Origin: Hericium rajendrae
Lineage: Eukaryota; Basidiomycota; Agaricomycetes; Russulales; Hericiaceae
Length of the DNA stretch: 64,000 bases
Direction of reading: 5' to 3'
Assembly: GCA_033439255.1 (NCBI GenBank)
Contig: CM065891.1
Coordinates: 1,798,001-1,862,000 of the forward strand
Made by a program: the position numbers and the translations under genes. The number at the start of each line of letters is the position of its first letter. Position 1 is the stretch's first letter. The notes under the pieces were generated by a model. The model saw only the letters and a list, made by a program, of their open reading frames with translations. It searched no databases and was not told where the DNA came from. Shown one piece after another: positions 26,943-39,439 of this stretch.

Positions 26943-29900
26943 TCATGATAGCATAGATGGATGTAGACCCAAGGGAAGCATATCGAGATGTTTCAAAGCG
27001 GGTTTTTCCCATGAACTCTTCTCCAGCTAGGGGTATCGAAGTTGTCAGCATTGACTCTCATTGTAATAGCAACTGACACTGCACATACGTCTTCAAGTCC
27101 TCGTTGTGACGAAACAATGTTCATATGATCCGGTACGTTTTGGTCATTCTAGAATTCGTTAGACTAAACCTCGAAAATGATGCGAGATATCACCTACGAG
27201 AATTCTTTCATCCAGGTCTCGTCGGCGCAGTCTCAAGTCCGATGGAAGTTGCGACGGCAGCACAATAGCGTGTACGTTAGGTGTGAATGGACGAGAGATA
27301 GCTACCGCCCTTGACATTTCCTGCAACAATATCAAAATGAGCAAATTGGACGAGTAAGATAAAGCAGGCCGAGCAGCCCAAATACCTTCGCGATTGCCAA
27401 CGCAGTACGAATGGCTTGTCTGTTCGACCGCGCATCTTGTCCAACGAGGACGAAGAATTCCCAAGTGCAGTCGATAACGTAAACATGCGATCGCGGACTT
27501 AATTCCATGCGCAAGTGAGGGACAGGTATGCACTGGTCCCACCGTCAGTAATCACGGAGAGACACGGGAGATGAAAGCCTACGATGCTGTCCCCCTTCTG
27601 CGCCGGGTCAATGCGCCAGAGACGACTTGTGGAGTCGACCCCAGTTGATGGTCGCCATCTCCAGTAGTCTGCACAGGCATGGCCGCTCTCGCCGAGCATC
27701 ATTCGGAACATCTCGTCATCATCATTCTGGCCTTCATGGAGTTCGGTCACCTCCGAATCCTGTGGCGTGAGTGTTCTAGCATATGCGACTGCTGCATCAC
27801 GCTCTTGCGGCAAAGAGCCGCGACCGTGCCAGATGTAGACTGTACCGAGGAGGGTAAAGACAAAAGCGAAACCAGAACATAGATTGACGATGTCCTTAAC
27901 AAGCGATTAGGACATGGCCAAGCACAAGTAGATTCATAAAACCTACGAAGTCGTGTTCATCGATAAAGATGACGCCAGTTTCACTGCGCACAATATGCAT
28001 TGTTGTATTGTCCGGGCTCCAGTGTGAGCGTGAACCCTGGAAGCAGTGAGTAAACCACGGAAAGAAAAGAGCATTTCGATTACCTGTCTGACAATGAGCT
28101 TTCCGCCTAGGACGTGAACTAGCTCCGCTGGCTCGCAACATTGGGGAACAAGTATCTATAAAACAGTTCTCAACTAAAAGGGCATAAAGTCCGAGTGACA
28201 ATTCTCGTACCAAAGTAGTGTTGTAATGTCGGGCAAGATCTTTGAGCTTGCGGTCTTCATGTTCGCCCAGCTGGCTGTGCTTCCCATGCCAACCCCAAAC
28301 ACGAGTGGCGACTAGACCGCTCGACTTCGCCTTGAAGCGGTGGATGATGGCAAGCACCTCCGATTCATGGAAGATATTACTACCCTGAATCACGGTGGTT
28401 GCTGTACCCGCCACAATTGACATCACATCGACGGAGACTGTCTTGATACCGATGTCCGGGGTAAACGGGGGAGTGCTGAATTCGAGTATCTTTCCAACAT
28501 TGACAGCGGGTATAGGATCATCGACATGATCTATTTTCTGTCAATGAGCATTCAGACCACACGTCAGAAGAGCTTACCGATTTTGATTGTGTTGTCCGCT
28601 TCTGCCTTAGAAGTGTGTACCTCAGCATGGACTGCGTCTGACGCAGCTGATGCGCTCGGCATGGAAAGACTTGCACCTCGACTTCGTGTGCCAGCTGCGG
28701 GAGATGAGACGGGTATCCTTTCCTCCTTTAAAGAAGGCAGCGGGCCTTTTGGAGATCGACTATCGCTCGATTTTCTTCGCGTTACGGGACCTGGGCCATT
28801 CACGACTGTTGGAGCTTCACGCAGAGCAAACAGCTCCGTGCGTTCTTCTTTCGGTGATGAACCGGGTGACACCGAAGTGGCACTGGACACTTGCGCATGC
28901 ATGACCTGAGCAACGTCCATGACCGTCGCTCGGTTTCCAGTACTCGGAATGCGAGACAGACGGCGTGGAGGGCGCGGTGATTTTTCAACCTTCTTGACCT
29001 CTGTCTTGTCCGCGGCCGCCAGCCTAGGAAGCGCGCGCCCACGCACCTTCTCATTCTCTTTCCCTTTTGTCTCCGATGTCCGATGCGCGCTCGCGGATGG
29101 GGAAGGGCTTTTGCGAACGGCCTTGACGCCCATTATTGGCTGGTCTGCCCGCCTATCACCGATAGCACCGACTTGAGATGTCTCTCGGCGAGCTGCTGCC
29201 GCCGCGGGAGGCATGGGCGACGGTGAAAATGCGTCCATGGATTGCACGCTGGTGACGACGCCTGCTGGGCTCCTCTCTTTCGGAGCGATTAATGAGGTTG
29301 GTGGAACACGAGGCAAGGGTCTGGATGCGGGCTTGAGAGGTGGTACGTCCTCACGCTTAATGCCCGTGTCCACATTATTTGCCCTAGGCCCAACCTCTAC
29401 CGTGTCTTTGAAGGTGACAGTCGCACCCTTCGCCTTCCGCGGCTTCTTGGCCCGGCCCTTGGTAAGCTAATTTCAACGCGCACAATAAGCATAAGCACGG
29501 ACTCAACGATTGAAGCAAGCAAAGGAAAAAGTAAGTCCAGGAAATCCCAGATTAGGCAAATATGGTATAGTAAGTAAATCTCCTAGAAAGAACGTACATG
29601 ACTGAGGGGCTTCCCCGATGGCGACGGAAGCTCAGATGGTGCGAAACGGGTCTCCTTCACAACACTCTCGCGTACTCCTAACTCATCCACATCTGGCGCG
29701 GGGGTAGTTGATCGCGAGCGAACTGGCGGAGCAGACGTTGCGGGGTCGTCCCCAGTCTTCACGGGTCTGATGTAGGATATCATGGTTGATGACGACCCGA
29801 GCGCAGGTCCGGAAGGTGGAGACGCCTCAGTGCTAGACATAGTCTTCGAGGCCTCGGTTCCTCCGGTGTGCTGCGCTTTCAAAGCAGGGACGGAAGGTGA

Positions 29901-31528
29901 CTTCTTGAGCGACTTCCCAGTGTGAACGGGCTCGATAGGCTTCGGAGAACCATTGGAGCCAGGCGGCCCGGCTGGCTTAAAACTTAACGACTTGCGTGGC
30001 TTCAATGTCTTCAGTGCTGTTGGCGGAGGAGGACTAGGCGTCGGTGTCCACCGCTCAGCAACGGAAGTTAACCTTTTGGCCGGGACCGGACGTCCCATTT
30101 CAGAAACAGTGGGGGAGCTGGTCACAGATGCTTCGAGCTGGCTGCTAGCCTTGACCATAGATTGCACGAAACCACGACCCTTCAGTCTGTTTATACTCGG
30201 CGTCGGCTCCTTCTGCAACGGTGTGCGGAGGAATGCAGGTGAGGGTACTTTAGAAGGAGGTACTTGGGGGAATGAAGGTGACTTCGGAACAGGTTGTATA
30301 GGGCGAGCCAGAGAGGACAGTTGAGCAGCCGGCGCCTGCGGAATGAATGCGAGCGACTTTGGCGCAGGTTGTAAAGGGCGAGCGAGAGAAGGCGTGGTGA
30401 TTGAAGACGGCCTGGATGTCGGCGATATTGCGGTCTGTCGCGGGATTAATGAGGCGGAGGGTGGGGTTGGCTTGGCTAAAGCGGGAGCTTTGGGAAATGG
30501 TGCAGAACCATTCGAGTGAACAGGAGGTGTGGAGGTATGCGCCTCGGGAGGAGACGATGCAGGTGTGATAGGGCGCGAAACAGATGGCTTCATAGCGCGT
30601 TGCAATGGGGGAGTCGTGCGGACGGGAGCTGTTCCTGTCGGGGTGCTGAACGTACGAACGCGAGGAGATTCCCTTTCTCCGCCCCCAGTCTTCTGGGACG
30701 GGACGGCCTGCTGTCCGACGTGCTCCTGATATCGTCGCAGAGCTGTACCTGTGCTGATCCTCCGTTCTCTCTTCCCTTCTCTGTCTGAGTTATAACCTGA
30801 ATGGACGGATCCAACATCGGATGCATGTTCAGAGCTCGGCACTCTAGTCGATGTAGAATGTTCGATAGAGGCTGGGGGTATCCTGCCCTTGGCAGCGAGA
30901 CCTGGCATTGCAACTCCACCTCGCCCGAAAACGGGATGAGGGGCAGAGATGCTCTTCAAATCTCGCTGCTCGAATTGTGTGGGATCATGAGCGTCCTGCT
31001 GAGCAGCGTGTCTATTCAGACGGGGACCAGTGGCGCGCCCTCCCATGAATGCCGCGAGGGAGATGGGTTCCGGCTTTGTCTGCGAGGACGGTGGCTTGCT
31101 TGCATTCGGCCGAACGTTCTGGGAGGGCCTATGGCTACTTGCCACTAGCTTCTGCATAGCATCTGCGCGGTCGATCTGCCTGTTCGAAGCGAACTGGTCT
31201 TCTGAAGATGTTACCTGCTCCGAGGTAGGATTGGCATTGTCAACATTGGCTGAGGATGCCCTTTGTCAATCCCATCCACCGCGAAAAAGAAATGGCAGAA
31301 CTCACGCAGGTCGACGGTGCCCAAACGACTTGAGAACCCTGCACTCCTCCTGACCCTGGCAAGACGAGAGGCTGCAATCTCCTGCTCGAGTCTTCGGTGT
31401 TCCTCTTCATCGTCGGCATCGACTTGGCGCTGCAATGCCTTGATCTTCTGCGTCCATTCTGCCAATCCGTTCTCTGGCTTGGGGATAGTGAATGATCGTG
31501 GGGAGCTAGGGCTGGGTTGCACCTCCAT
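26943..31528 (-). CDS. DUF4045/gelsolin-type actin-binding protein (with an apparent one-base frame break)
   Basis: This is a large fungal protein of about 1320 residues. Exons are 31528-31306, 31249-29598, 29466-28578, 28530-28211, 28155-28084, 28036-27947, 27894-27583, 27532-27386, 27320-27198, 27149-27089 and 27026-26943. The N-terminus is acidic, with a short coil (ALQRQVDADDEEEHRRLEQE), then about 900 residues rich in Ser, Pro and Lys with repeated motifs (SLARPLQPAPKSLAF / SLARPIQPVPKSPSF). The C-terminal third contains gelsolin-like repeats: GSNIFHESEVLAIIHRFKAK, RVWGWHGKH, VFTLLGTVYIWHGRGS, YVIDCTWEFFVLVGQDAR. The C-terminus LEKSSWEKPALKHLDMLPLG fits the fungal family. The exon 27149-27089 is 61 nt where 60 would keep the frame; see the finding at 27120. 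Homologues bind actin; the disordered N-terminus may carry phosphorylation sites, an inference. Confidence 0.82.
29850..30420 (-). repeat. Degenerate Pro/Ser/Lys protein repeat in the gelsolin-type gene
   Basis: Two adjacent copies of a roughly 30-residue unit read SLARPLQPAPKSLAFIPQAP and SLARPIQPVPKSPSFPQVP, with looser copies around them. It is a protein-level repeat in a disordered region, not a DNA transposon. Confidence 0.5.
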
Positions 31529-31981
31529 CGTCGAGGGTAGTTGAAGCGGATCTTGTTGAAAAGGGGCCTGGTGTCTAGGCGATGGTAAGAATGGACAATG
31601 CAGCGCAGATTGAAAAGGGGATGGATGGACGACACCAGCCTTGTGGCCAGATGGTAGCCTGAAGGTGTGGCAGGATGCAGCCTTGCAGTGTGCGTCACGA
31701 CGTCATCCCGGTGTGACCACCATCGGATGCAAATCTCAGCCGCATATCCACCGCTAATTCAGCCTGAGCTCGACTCACACGCATAGGGCACATTATGGTA
31801 TCCACGTAACATTGGGCGAGCTGCGCTACGGAATGGTATCATCTTGTCAAAGCTATTCATTAACTAACGTGCGCCGTTGGGGATACAGCTCGAATAATTA
31901 ATAGTAAGTAAGTACCAGTGTCCGTGCACGTGGTGGTACCGAAATCCGGGTCCATTATTATAATGTATGATCTCCATCCAC
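31529..31981. other. Intergenic between two minus-strand genes
   Basis: About 450 bases containing the gelsolin-type promoter and the 3' flank of the secreted-protein gene. No gene is seen; the 152-codon minus frame at 31240-31698 is a shadow of the first gelsolin exon. Confidence 0.5.
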
Positions 31982-32939
31982 CTAAGCAAAGATGACGAAG
32001 CCAGACGCCAACACCGTCAACAAAGCCGCGGCATGACCTGCCTCGTACACACGAGGAGCAGCGTTCGAACCGTTGCTTGCAAGCGAAAGCCCATTCGCCG
32101 TTTGAACGACGTTGCCAGGTACATCGCCGTCTGTTGTCAAGTATGAGTGATCTTATCTCGTCCCAAAGTAGCGAGACGTACTTATGAAGTCAGCACCGCA
32201 TTGACCAGAGATGGCAGAGTTGATGTCGGACGAAACCAACTGCGGTTGGTCGGTAGACACTACATTGTATACCTCCTTAAGGCAGTCGGTGCACGTTGCG
32301 TTCTGCGTCAACTTGAGAGCGCCGAGCCCACTGGATGCTACCTTGGGCACAAGAGAGATGATGCCGTTCAGACTGAGCTCCCCGGCTGATGACTGAATAT
32401 TGTTCAGCGTCTGTGTAACACACAGCGACTGAGCGTTGTTACTGCGAAGAGTCAGACAAAACCATTGGAAGAAAGGTAGCGTCAAAACTCACTCTTTCAA
32501 GCACGCAGCCTCACGCACCATCGGGTAGTACTTCTGCACAGCCGCGGCAATGGCATCGTCGTCGCTGGGCTGGACTCCGATGTTCATGAGATCGCTCGCG
32601 CATCCAGATGTGATGTTAAGGGCGAATGTCTGGAGCGTGTCGTTGCTGCAAGCAGTCGCAGAGCAGGCCCCACCCAGCCAGCTGTTGATGGGACCCACGA
32701 GAGAGGAGTTAGCACCGGCCAGGCTGAGGGGGATGAGGCCGGCGGCATTAACACAGAGTCCTTCTGTGGAGGCTGCAATGGCAGCCAACGTCGTCTGACA
32801 TGTATTTGAGAGCGTGAACCTGTCATGAAAGGCGTTGAGAACACTGAATCTCCCCTAAACAGCAGACAGGCACTTACGATTGGGCAGACACGGACAGGGC
32901 GCTGCCGGCGATCAAAGTGAGAGCAACGAGGCCGATCAT
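31982..32939 (-). CDS. Secreted, cysteine-containing protein of DUF7729 type, probably GPI-anchored
   Basis: Four exons (32939-32878, 32819-32493, 32441-32182, 32130-31982) give 265 residues. The signal peptide is IGLVALTLIAGSALSVSAQS. The mature part has evenly spaced cysteines: SNTCQTTLAAIAAS, GLCVNAAGLIPL, INSWLGGACSATACSND, ITSGCASDLM, NATCTDCLKEVYNVV, ISGQCGADF. The C-terminus SNGSNAAPRVYEAGHAAALL followed by a hydrophobic tail to the stop fits GPI attachment. Secreted basidiomycete proteins with this cysteine pattern are known as DUF7729; the role is unknown. The domain name is from memory of the pattern and was not checked. Confidence 0.82.
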
Positions 32940-34136
32940 GACTGAAAAAATGGGAGAGCGATTGAGCAGAGCAAAGGGATAGCAATGTGGAGGTGGGGGT
33001 CAAAAATAAAGGCCTGCTTTCAAGTCGAGAACCAGTCGACGGGGAAGATGCATTTATGTAGGAGACAGAGCGCGGGACGGAGAGGGGGCAGTGTCTCACT
33101 CACTCTGCCGAAACCGGCTATTACGTCATCCGCAGGCCTTACTTGTCCGTGTGCGACAAACTGACCCTAGGCTTCTCGGCCCCGAAACATCCTTGCATTG
33201 CAGCATCACCATCTAGTACGCCCTTAAAACGCGGTTGTTCGCCTGCTCTTCAAGATGTAAGCGTTGTGGTTTTGTGTTTTCAAAAAAATTACGAGGGCCT
33301 AGATTTACCATGCCGACGGTCTCCCACAGTAACCATCAGCTGCTCTGTACCCGCCCACTATCACCTGTGCATCCTGCTGGTTACTTTGGCGCCCAAGTTC
33401 TCCGCTCTTGGCAGTTCGGTGATGGGAATCTGAAAAGTGGACGCTGTTGAACGATGGGTATCTGAAGCATCGCCAGGCACCACGGCCATGAGTTACTGGC
33501 ACTCGGCCGAGGATCAGTTGAGACACTAGTTTTCCTTTCTCTCCTGCATCATGTTCTCAGTGCAATCCGTACATGGTTTCCATTAATCTCCTCGCTATGG
33601 CGCCGTGATACTCCACAATGAGGCACTGCAGGCTGGAGTTCTTCTCCATGTGCCTTTATTGATGCTGTGTTGGACCAGGGCGCCCAATAATCGTAACCGT
33701 TCGAGCCGCGCCCCTACGCGCCTACAATTATTTGGATTGCAGGATGGTACTTCTTCTGCCTCCCTTGCATGTATGCTAACTCTACGGCTTCGCATTCCGC
33801 TGAGCCAGGCGACTGGCGATAATTACCGCACGATGTTTAAGAGTAAGACATGATGCAGAAATTGTGAACCGGACTGGATGCGGGTATCCCGCACGGGTGC
33901 CCCGTTCGGAGTGGTCTACTTTTGTACTCACAGCGGTGAACTTTAGCCGCGCACTCGAGGTTCTTTCAGGAATGCGATTGAATTTTTCTTCATCGATCCA
34001 TGATAGCTCCTGGCTCAGGTGCCTATACGTGTGCTATAAACCTTTGAGATAAAATTCAGAACACTCATGATACTGCTAAGTCCATTTAGATTCAGCGCGG
34101 ACGGACATAGACGGCATCGGAGGGAGGATTATAGAC
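32940..34136. other. Intergenic, no gene seen
   Basis: About 1.2 kb upstream of the DUF7729-type gene. Short open frames on both strands lack motifs or splice support. Confidence 0.5.
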
Positions 34137-35620
34137 GTGCTTGCCTGCCGTCTTGCGCGCAAGATGCGCCGAGGGATTTCACCGGTAGGAGTCTCCAGAA
34201 TTTACGATCACAAGCATGTGAGCGGTCAGACAGCAAGTGACAGAGCCCAAGCAACTTGGCAGGGAACGTACCTCGTCCACAACCTAGATTCCGCCACCAG
34301 CGGACTTATTAAGCTTTGAACGGGTCCACGCATCCAAAGCAGATATGACGGCTGCGGGCCCACGACGTCGACCGTCTTCCGTCGAAACTCTCCAGGCCCG
34401 CGGGACTTATTCGTCTTCGAGGCAGCTTCCTGGTATACCGGCCACGGTCACATCTGCGATGAGCTTGTTGGGATGGAGGAAGAGCATGTCCTCTATTTCG
34501 CTCGGTGATACTTGTGTCTCATACACCTTCAGCGTATCCTGATAAGATGGTCAGGCCTCACCGGGTGTCTGATGAGAAAAGGCGGTACTTGAATCCTGTC
34601 CATATAACTGAGAAGAAAGTCAATAGATCAGCCGCTTTTCGCATGGAGATGCATTAGGCACTAAAATGCCCCATCCGCATGGGCTTAGAAGCGATCCCCG
34701 TGGGCATCTAGCCGCCGCCTAGGAAGGTGTCCCTCATCCTTCCTCGTCCTTCCAATAACCCATGCCAACGCATTTTGCACGCATCGGAAATTCCCCCGCA
34801 TCGTCAGGCTCAACGCCGCTTCCGTCTTTGCGCATGGTGCGTGCCTAAAATCCGGGCATAAGAGTGCCTGACAACCCTGGAGGACGTCAAAACGCCCGCC
34901 GACTGTACCCGGGAAGGGGGTAAGGATGCACCCAAGACACTGCAAGGAATTGAGCCACGCAGTCAGCCGAAGGAATGGAGTTCTCACTTGTTCAGATATG
35001 CCGTAGCCTTTGTGGAACTGTCAGATGTGCATACAGCAAGAAAAGGCAGGGCGAGGACATTCAACGAACATCCGGGCACTTGGGAGATGTTTTATAAGAT
35101 CTTTGCATGGTCCGTCTGACAGATATGCCGTCCCCACACCAGAAATTTGAGGCTGCTCAAATCCGCGCGACGTTGGGGGCTGAAGCGGCTGGAGAGCGAC
35201 AGAGGGAACAAGTGTCAGGTCTGAGACTCGGCACCCTCAGTGACTATCGTCAGTGATCAATGTTAATTGAAAACGACTGACGAGGACGCACTACTCTAAG
35301 GCATTGAGAATATCATCCAGATTTCATTTCGGAAGAATAATGACTGTCATTGGTTGGAGAAAGGCCCTGAAAATATATTGATGCAAGCCCGCTGCGTGAT
35401 ACATGCGAAGCATGCCGACGACGACTGGCCTCGTTTTTATGACCTTTTGCCGATTTATGACGTTCTGTATTGCTGAGTAGGCTATATTCCTGTGTGATAC
35501 CATAACGACTTGCGTCGCACGGGGTGTCAGACCATCTGAAGAAGTGTATCTCGTACTCATGGCTGACCTTTGGGTAGAGCAGTCATGCCGCTCGAGAAGA
35601 CCATGTAGGCTAGGGTATTC
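34137..35620 (-). pseudogene. Decayed acyl-CoA ligase / AMP-binding enzyme
   Basis: Remnants of an adenylate-forming enzyme are in the right order on the minus strand. At 35570-35616 there is YMVFSSGMTALPK, matching the ATP-binding SSGTTGLPK motif, followed across an intron by VVMVSHRNIAYSAI and the 'LPLYHIYG'-like MLRMYHAAGL. Then come DLSSLKFLVWG (about 35.15 kb), GYGISE (about 35.0 kb), DDAGEFPMRAKCVGMGYWKDEEG (34.7-34.8 kb), and the C-terminal domain DTLKVYETQVSPSEIEDML, LIADVTVAGI, VPRAW, ETPTGEIPRRIL. TAA at 34407-34409 and TAG at 34284-34286 interrupt the C-terminal domain, and the 34.7-34.9 kb part needs frame changes. The N-terminal third could extend to about 35.95 kb but is not recognisable. 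It belongs to the class of fungal acyl-CoA ligases; the original substrate is unknown. Confidence 0.8.
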
Positions 35621-37657
35621 CCCTTCAACAACGTGAGTGTCGACTATGGACTAACGAAAAATGTGGCTTACCTCTGAGAGTTTCAGTAGATTCTCTGCCT
35701 CTGAGCTTGTCGAGTATGCATGAAAGAAAACGACCGGCGGGGCAATCTTCAAGAAGGCGAACGACATTATGATGAGCCACATAATCTGGAAAGGATTTGA
35801 CATCTGGTCTCTGGAAAACAAATCCACGGTAGTTGGGAATTCGGTCTCTAGACGTGGAATTGGGGGACAAAGAGACTTGAAGTGCATGACTGCTGTCACT
35901 GAGACTGGGCGAAGGAAGAGAGACAACAATTGGGGTCCATGTTCTCTGCACAGATATAGGGTGGGTCAGATTGTTAGCTGAGTGGACTGCGTACGACGAA
36001 CGTCAGACGCAGCAGCAACTTGAATTTCGCGATCATACAGGTGCGAAGCCGCAAGCACCTCGGCTTGGTACCCAGACCAAGAGACGCAACTTTGGAAGTT
36101 TTGGCACAAGCAAAGGATAGTTGCTTATATTCAGAATGGACTGATAGTTCATCGCAACATGGTCGATGTGCTATGTAGGTGCGTGAGTCGTTGAAGGAAG
36201 TCCGACGCAGAGTGTCGGTGCTTGCCGACGCATACCTGTCCAATACGATGAATCGATGACGCGTGACGGCTTGCTGTGTTGGTGTACTTGCTTCAGCACT
36301 TCCACATGCATGCATTTCCAAACTTGCAAACCTACACTGTTCCTCCGTGACTTTGCTCTAGCTATCGCAGAGTGGAAGGTGATGGTACATGACACGATCG
36401 GTGCGTTGCTAGCGCGGAATATGGCAGTGTCGCAAAGTTGCGCATATGAGGAAGGTGAATTGCTGGATCCGTACCAGCGACAGTTGGCCTCTTTCCGCCC
36501 CCAAGCCACAACCTTAAAAAGGCAATTTGTGGCGCACCCCGTCCGGTCCCCGAAGCTTGAGGCCGGCGAGGCTTAAGAGGGCCTGAAAATACATTTATAT
36601 GTTGATAGCCCTGTCTTAGGGTCAATGAAATATACCTTGAAATAGCCAGAGCTACAAGGCACTAAAAAGTGGGAAAAAGCATATTTATTGGCTATGACAA
36701 AGGCTGGGGGAGCACATAGTGTACAAAATCCATCACTGGCCTGCTCGCTCACTATATCTCGTGTCTTCGCCCGCCTACTTGCCTGCCGTCTTGCCTGCTT
36801 GCCCGCCCGCCTACATGCTTGCCCGCCCATCCATCGCTTGCCCGCCCGCCCACGGCTACCTGCAAGTGACAACGTCGCTGCGAATCCGGCACCATGGATC
36901 CAATGATCCGACCGCTCGTGCCCGCACACGAGTACTAGGGCCAACCGGCGCACAGCGTTCCAAGTGGGGTGTTGCGCGATGCCTGTTGGTGGCGGTGGGT
37001 GGCGGGCGGTGGGCACGGCATCCGCGTCCACCGTGGCGCCGCTGCATGTCCGTTGCAATCGCAAGCGGGCGCGTGCGGGCATCCTTCAAGGGTGAGGACA
37101 GGTGCCTTATGCAGCCATACAAGCGCAGCGCGGGTTCGCTGCCCATGTGATGGCGTCAAGTGCGGCATCTGTTGGCGGGAAGACCTGTATGATCCCACAT
37201 GCATCGAAATCTAGACATACCGGCGAAAAAGTGTGATGCTAGAGCTTGAGAGCAGATGCTGGTCATCAAGAAAAACCGTCGAGAAGTAGTGTCAATGGCA
37301 AGGGAACGTGCTGCAGCGCTGCAACGAGCGTGGGCGGGATGAACGTTCGATGAACAGCACCGACGTTGATTTCTTGGTTTGTGGATTGTCGGAGCTTAAA
37401 ATGGATTCACTTATTATTTACTTTAAAGTATTTCTAAGGGAGCATGGCCGGTGCGCCGCTGCTCCGGACGGATGTTTCCGAGGTTTCCTTTTTTAGTATT
37501 TTGACTTGGGGGCGGAAAGTCAAAGACTACCAGCGACAAGTCCGTTTGACAAGCTCAATATGCGCAAACACCCAGTCTGAGCTTCTCATAAGTCGAAGTG
37601 TGAGTCCATTTGTTTGCTGACTGTCTCCCAAAGTCCCCCTACTCCGTCCACCTCACC
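35621..37657. other. Intergenic, possibly with more relic of the ligase
   Basis: About 2 kb. The proximal 330 bases could be N-terminal ligase relic. The rest shows only overlapping open frames in GC-rich sequence and a short tandem repeat at 36797-36855. No gene is supported. Confidence 0.45.
36797..36855 (+). repeat. Short imperfect tandem repeat, about 20-nt period
   Basis: Three imperfect copies of GCTTGCCCGCCC start at 36797, 36817 and 36836, within a wider C-rich stretch (about 36765-36860) of CTTGCC/CCGCC units. It makes long spurious open frames on both strands. Confidence 0.7.
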
Positions 37658-39439
37658 ATGGTGTCCAGCCCTGATCGCGTTGTGGACGTCACCACCACCA
37701 AGACGGTGACAGACGCGCGACTCTACCTCTCCCAGTTTGGCGACATGTATGTACCCAATATGGCTTACTAAACGTATAACGCGCATATATTCACCTCTTT
37801 TACAGCGCTGCCATGCACCCTTGGATGACGGACAAGACCCACCACCAACATTATTTCGTCGAGTTCTGTGACGCGCCTGGGGCCACGCGAGCATCGTCAG
37901 CCATCTCGCCAGACTTTGGCATACAAGCGCTGTTCTCACGACCAGATCTCGTCGACCGCTTTCTGTCCATCTCACAAGCATCCACAGGCGGCGTGTCTCC
38001 GCACGGGCCGACACTCGAGGCTTCGTCTTCGTCTAGCACTTCGCTCACCGCATCCGATTCAGACTCAAAGCGCAAGAAGACGCGTCGTGCGGGTATCCGA
38101 TTGAAGCTACGACAAGCCATGAACACAGACCTCAATTACAGCTCCATCAACTCAGCCTTACCGACGCCACCTGTCTCGGCGATCGAGCCAGGTATGCTAT
38201 CCCAATCCCTCTGCCCACCGCTGTCCTTCCGGGCAGCCGATATCTCCCTTACGACTCGCATGCGTCCCGACGACAATAAGGAGAATGAGCTCGAGTCGGA
38301 GCTACCAAGCCCAATCTCTCCTCTACAGCTATACGGTTCTGGCCACCGTCCCTACAGTGCCGGCTCCCATGTGGATTCGGGGTTGCCTGCTCTGCAAACC
38401 AACCTTGTCTTGTCACTTTGCGGCGAAACTATATGCTACGATCTCCAGACACTGGAGGAGAACCCGAAGACCATCATCAGTCTTTTGAAGACTACTGCAA
38501 GTGAACGCGACAAGTGGATGGTCGTCGGAGGATTCTACCGACGGATGGGCAACGCCAAGGCTGCTATTGCTGTCGTGTCGACGATGCTTGAAGGTGAATA
38601 TATCTTGGAGTTGTGATGAACAGTGATGAACATTATAACTTACGATCTGTGTAGAGATGGTAGGACGTCATGGCATGAAAGAGCAGGATCTTCGGCCCGC
38701 CTTCCTCATGTTGTCGAGCTGCTGCACCGACCTCGGCAAGAAGGCGCGTGACCCCGACGGAGCCAACACTGAGGCCTCATCCGCCTATTTCGATCAATCC
38801 CGCCGATGGCTGCAGAAGGTCTATGGCGAGCAGGTTCCCGAGAATGACTTGCCCAGGAATGGAATTTCTCCCCGAGCGTCAACCATCGACGATGCTTTGG
38901 CTCGACTTGTTGCGAGCGGCGCCATACCTTCTGCCGGATCACTTGCTCAACCACAGGCTTCCGGTGACGTTCGGGCGCTGCGCGACATGCAAACCAACCA
39001 GGCTTCTGACCTTTCAGCCATACGCGCTGCAAAGCGGAAGTTGGAGGAAGAATGTGCCGATGAGCGCGCCTTGCGGAAGAAGTTGGAATATGCGCTCTGC
39101 GACATGGAGAAACAGCTGGTGCGGTCGCGGGATATGGAGTGTTCGGTTCTAGAACAGGTGAGGGCAGAGATAGAAGCGCGTCGGAGAGCAGAGGAGAAAG
39201 CATGCAAGGAACGGGATGCGAGGATCAAGGTCGAGAAGGAGAGAGCGCGGGACCGGCAGGAGAGAGAAGTGAAGGAGAGAGAGGCTAAGGAACGCGGTGG
39301 TGCACAAGTTGGAGTTATATTCCAGGAACTGGCCGGCATGTTTCAGAGGGCGGCGGGCGGAGATGTATCGTCGCTCGCCGGAATGGCAGGGATGCAAGGC
39401 AGTATGCCGTCCGCGCCTTTTGGGAGGAAGGAAGGGTAG
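37658..39439 (+). CDS. Uncharacterised protein with TPR-like and coiled-coil regions
   Basis: Three exons (37658-37746, 37806-38593, 38655-39439) give 553 residues. The N-terminus is VSSPDRVVDVTTTKTVTDAR, then a Ser-rich linker with a basic patch (SKRKKTRRAGIRLKLRQA). In the middle, ICYDLQTLEENPKTIISLL and KWMVVGGFYRRMGNAKAAIAVV look like a helical-repeat (TPR-like) segment, continuing into GRHGMKEQDLRPAFLMLSSC. The last 150 residues are a strongly charged coiled coil (AKRKLEEECADERALRKKLE through REVKEREAKERGG). A basidiomycete-type conserved protein is my best description; no function is proposed. The start is the ATG before the first clear exon, with a good donor at 37747. Confidence 0.8.

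Noticed and set aside
29953-30324. Gly-rich plus-strand frames antisense to the gelsolin-type gene
   Set aside because: They mirror the Pro-rich coding strand (Pro codons read as Gly/Trp on the other strand).
36719-37204. Pro/Ala/Cys-rich frames on both strands at 36.7-37.2 kb
   Set aside because: They arise from the CTTGCCCGCCC tandem repeat and neighbouring GC-rich DNA.
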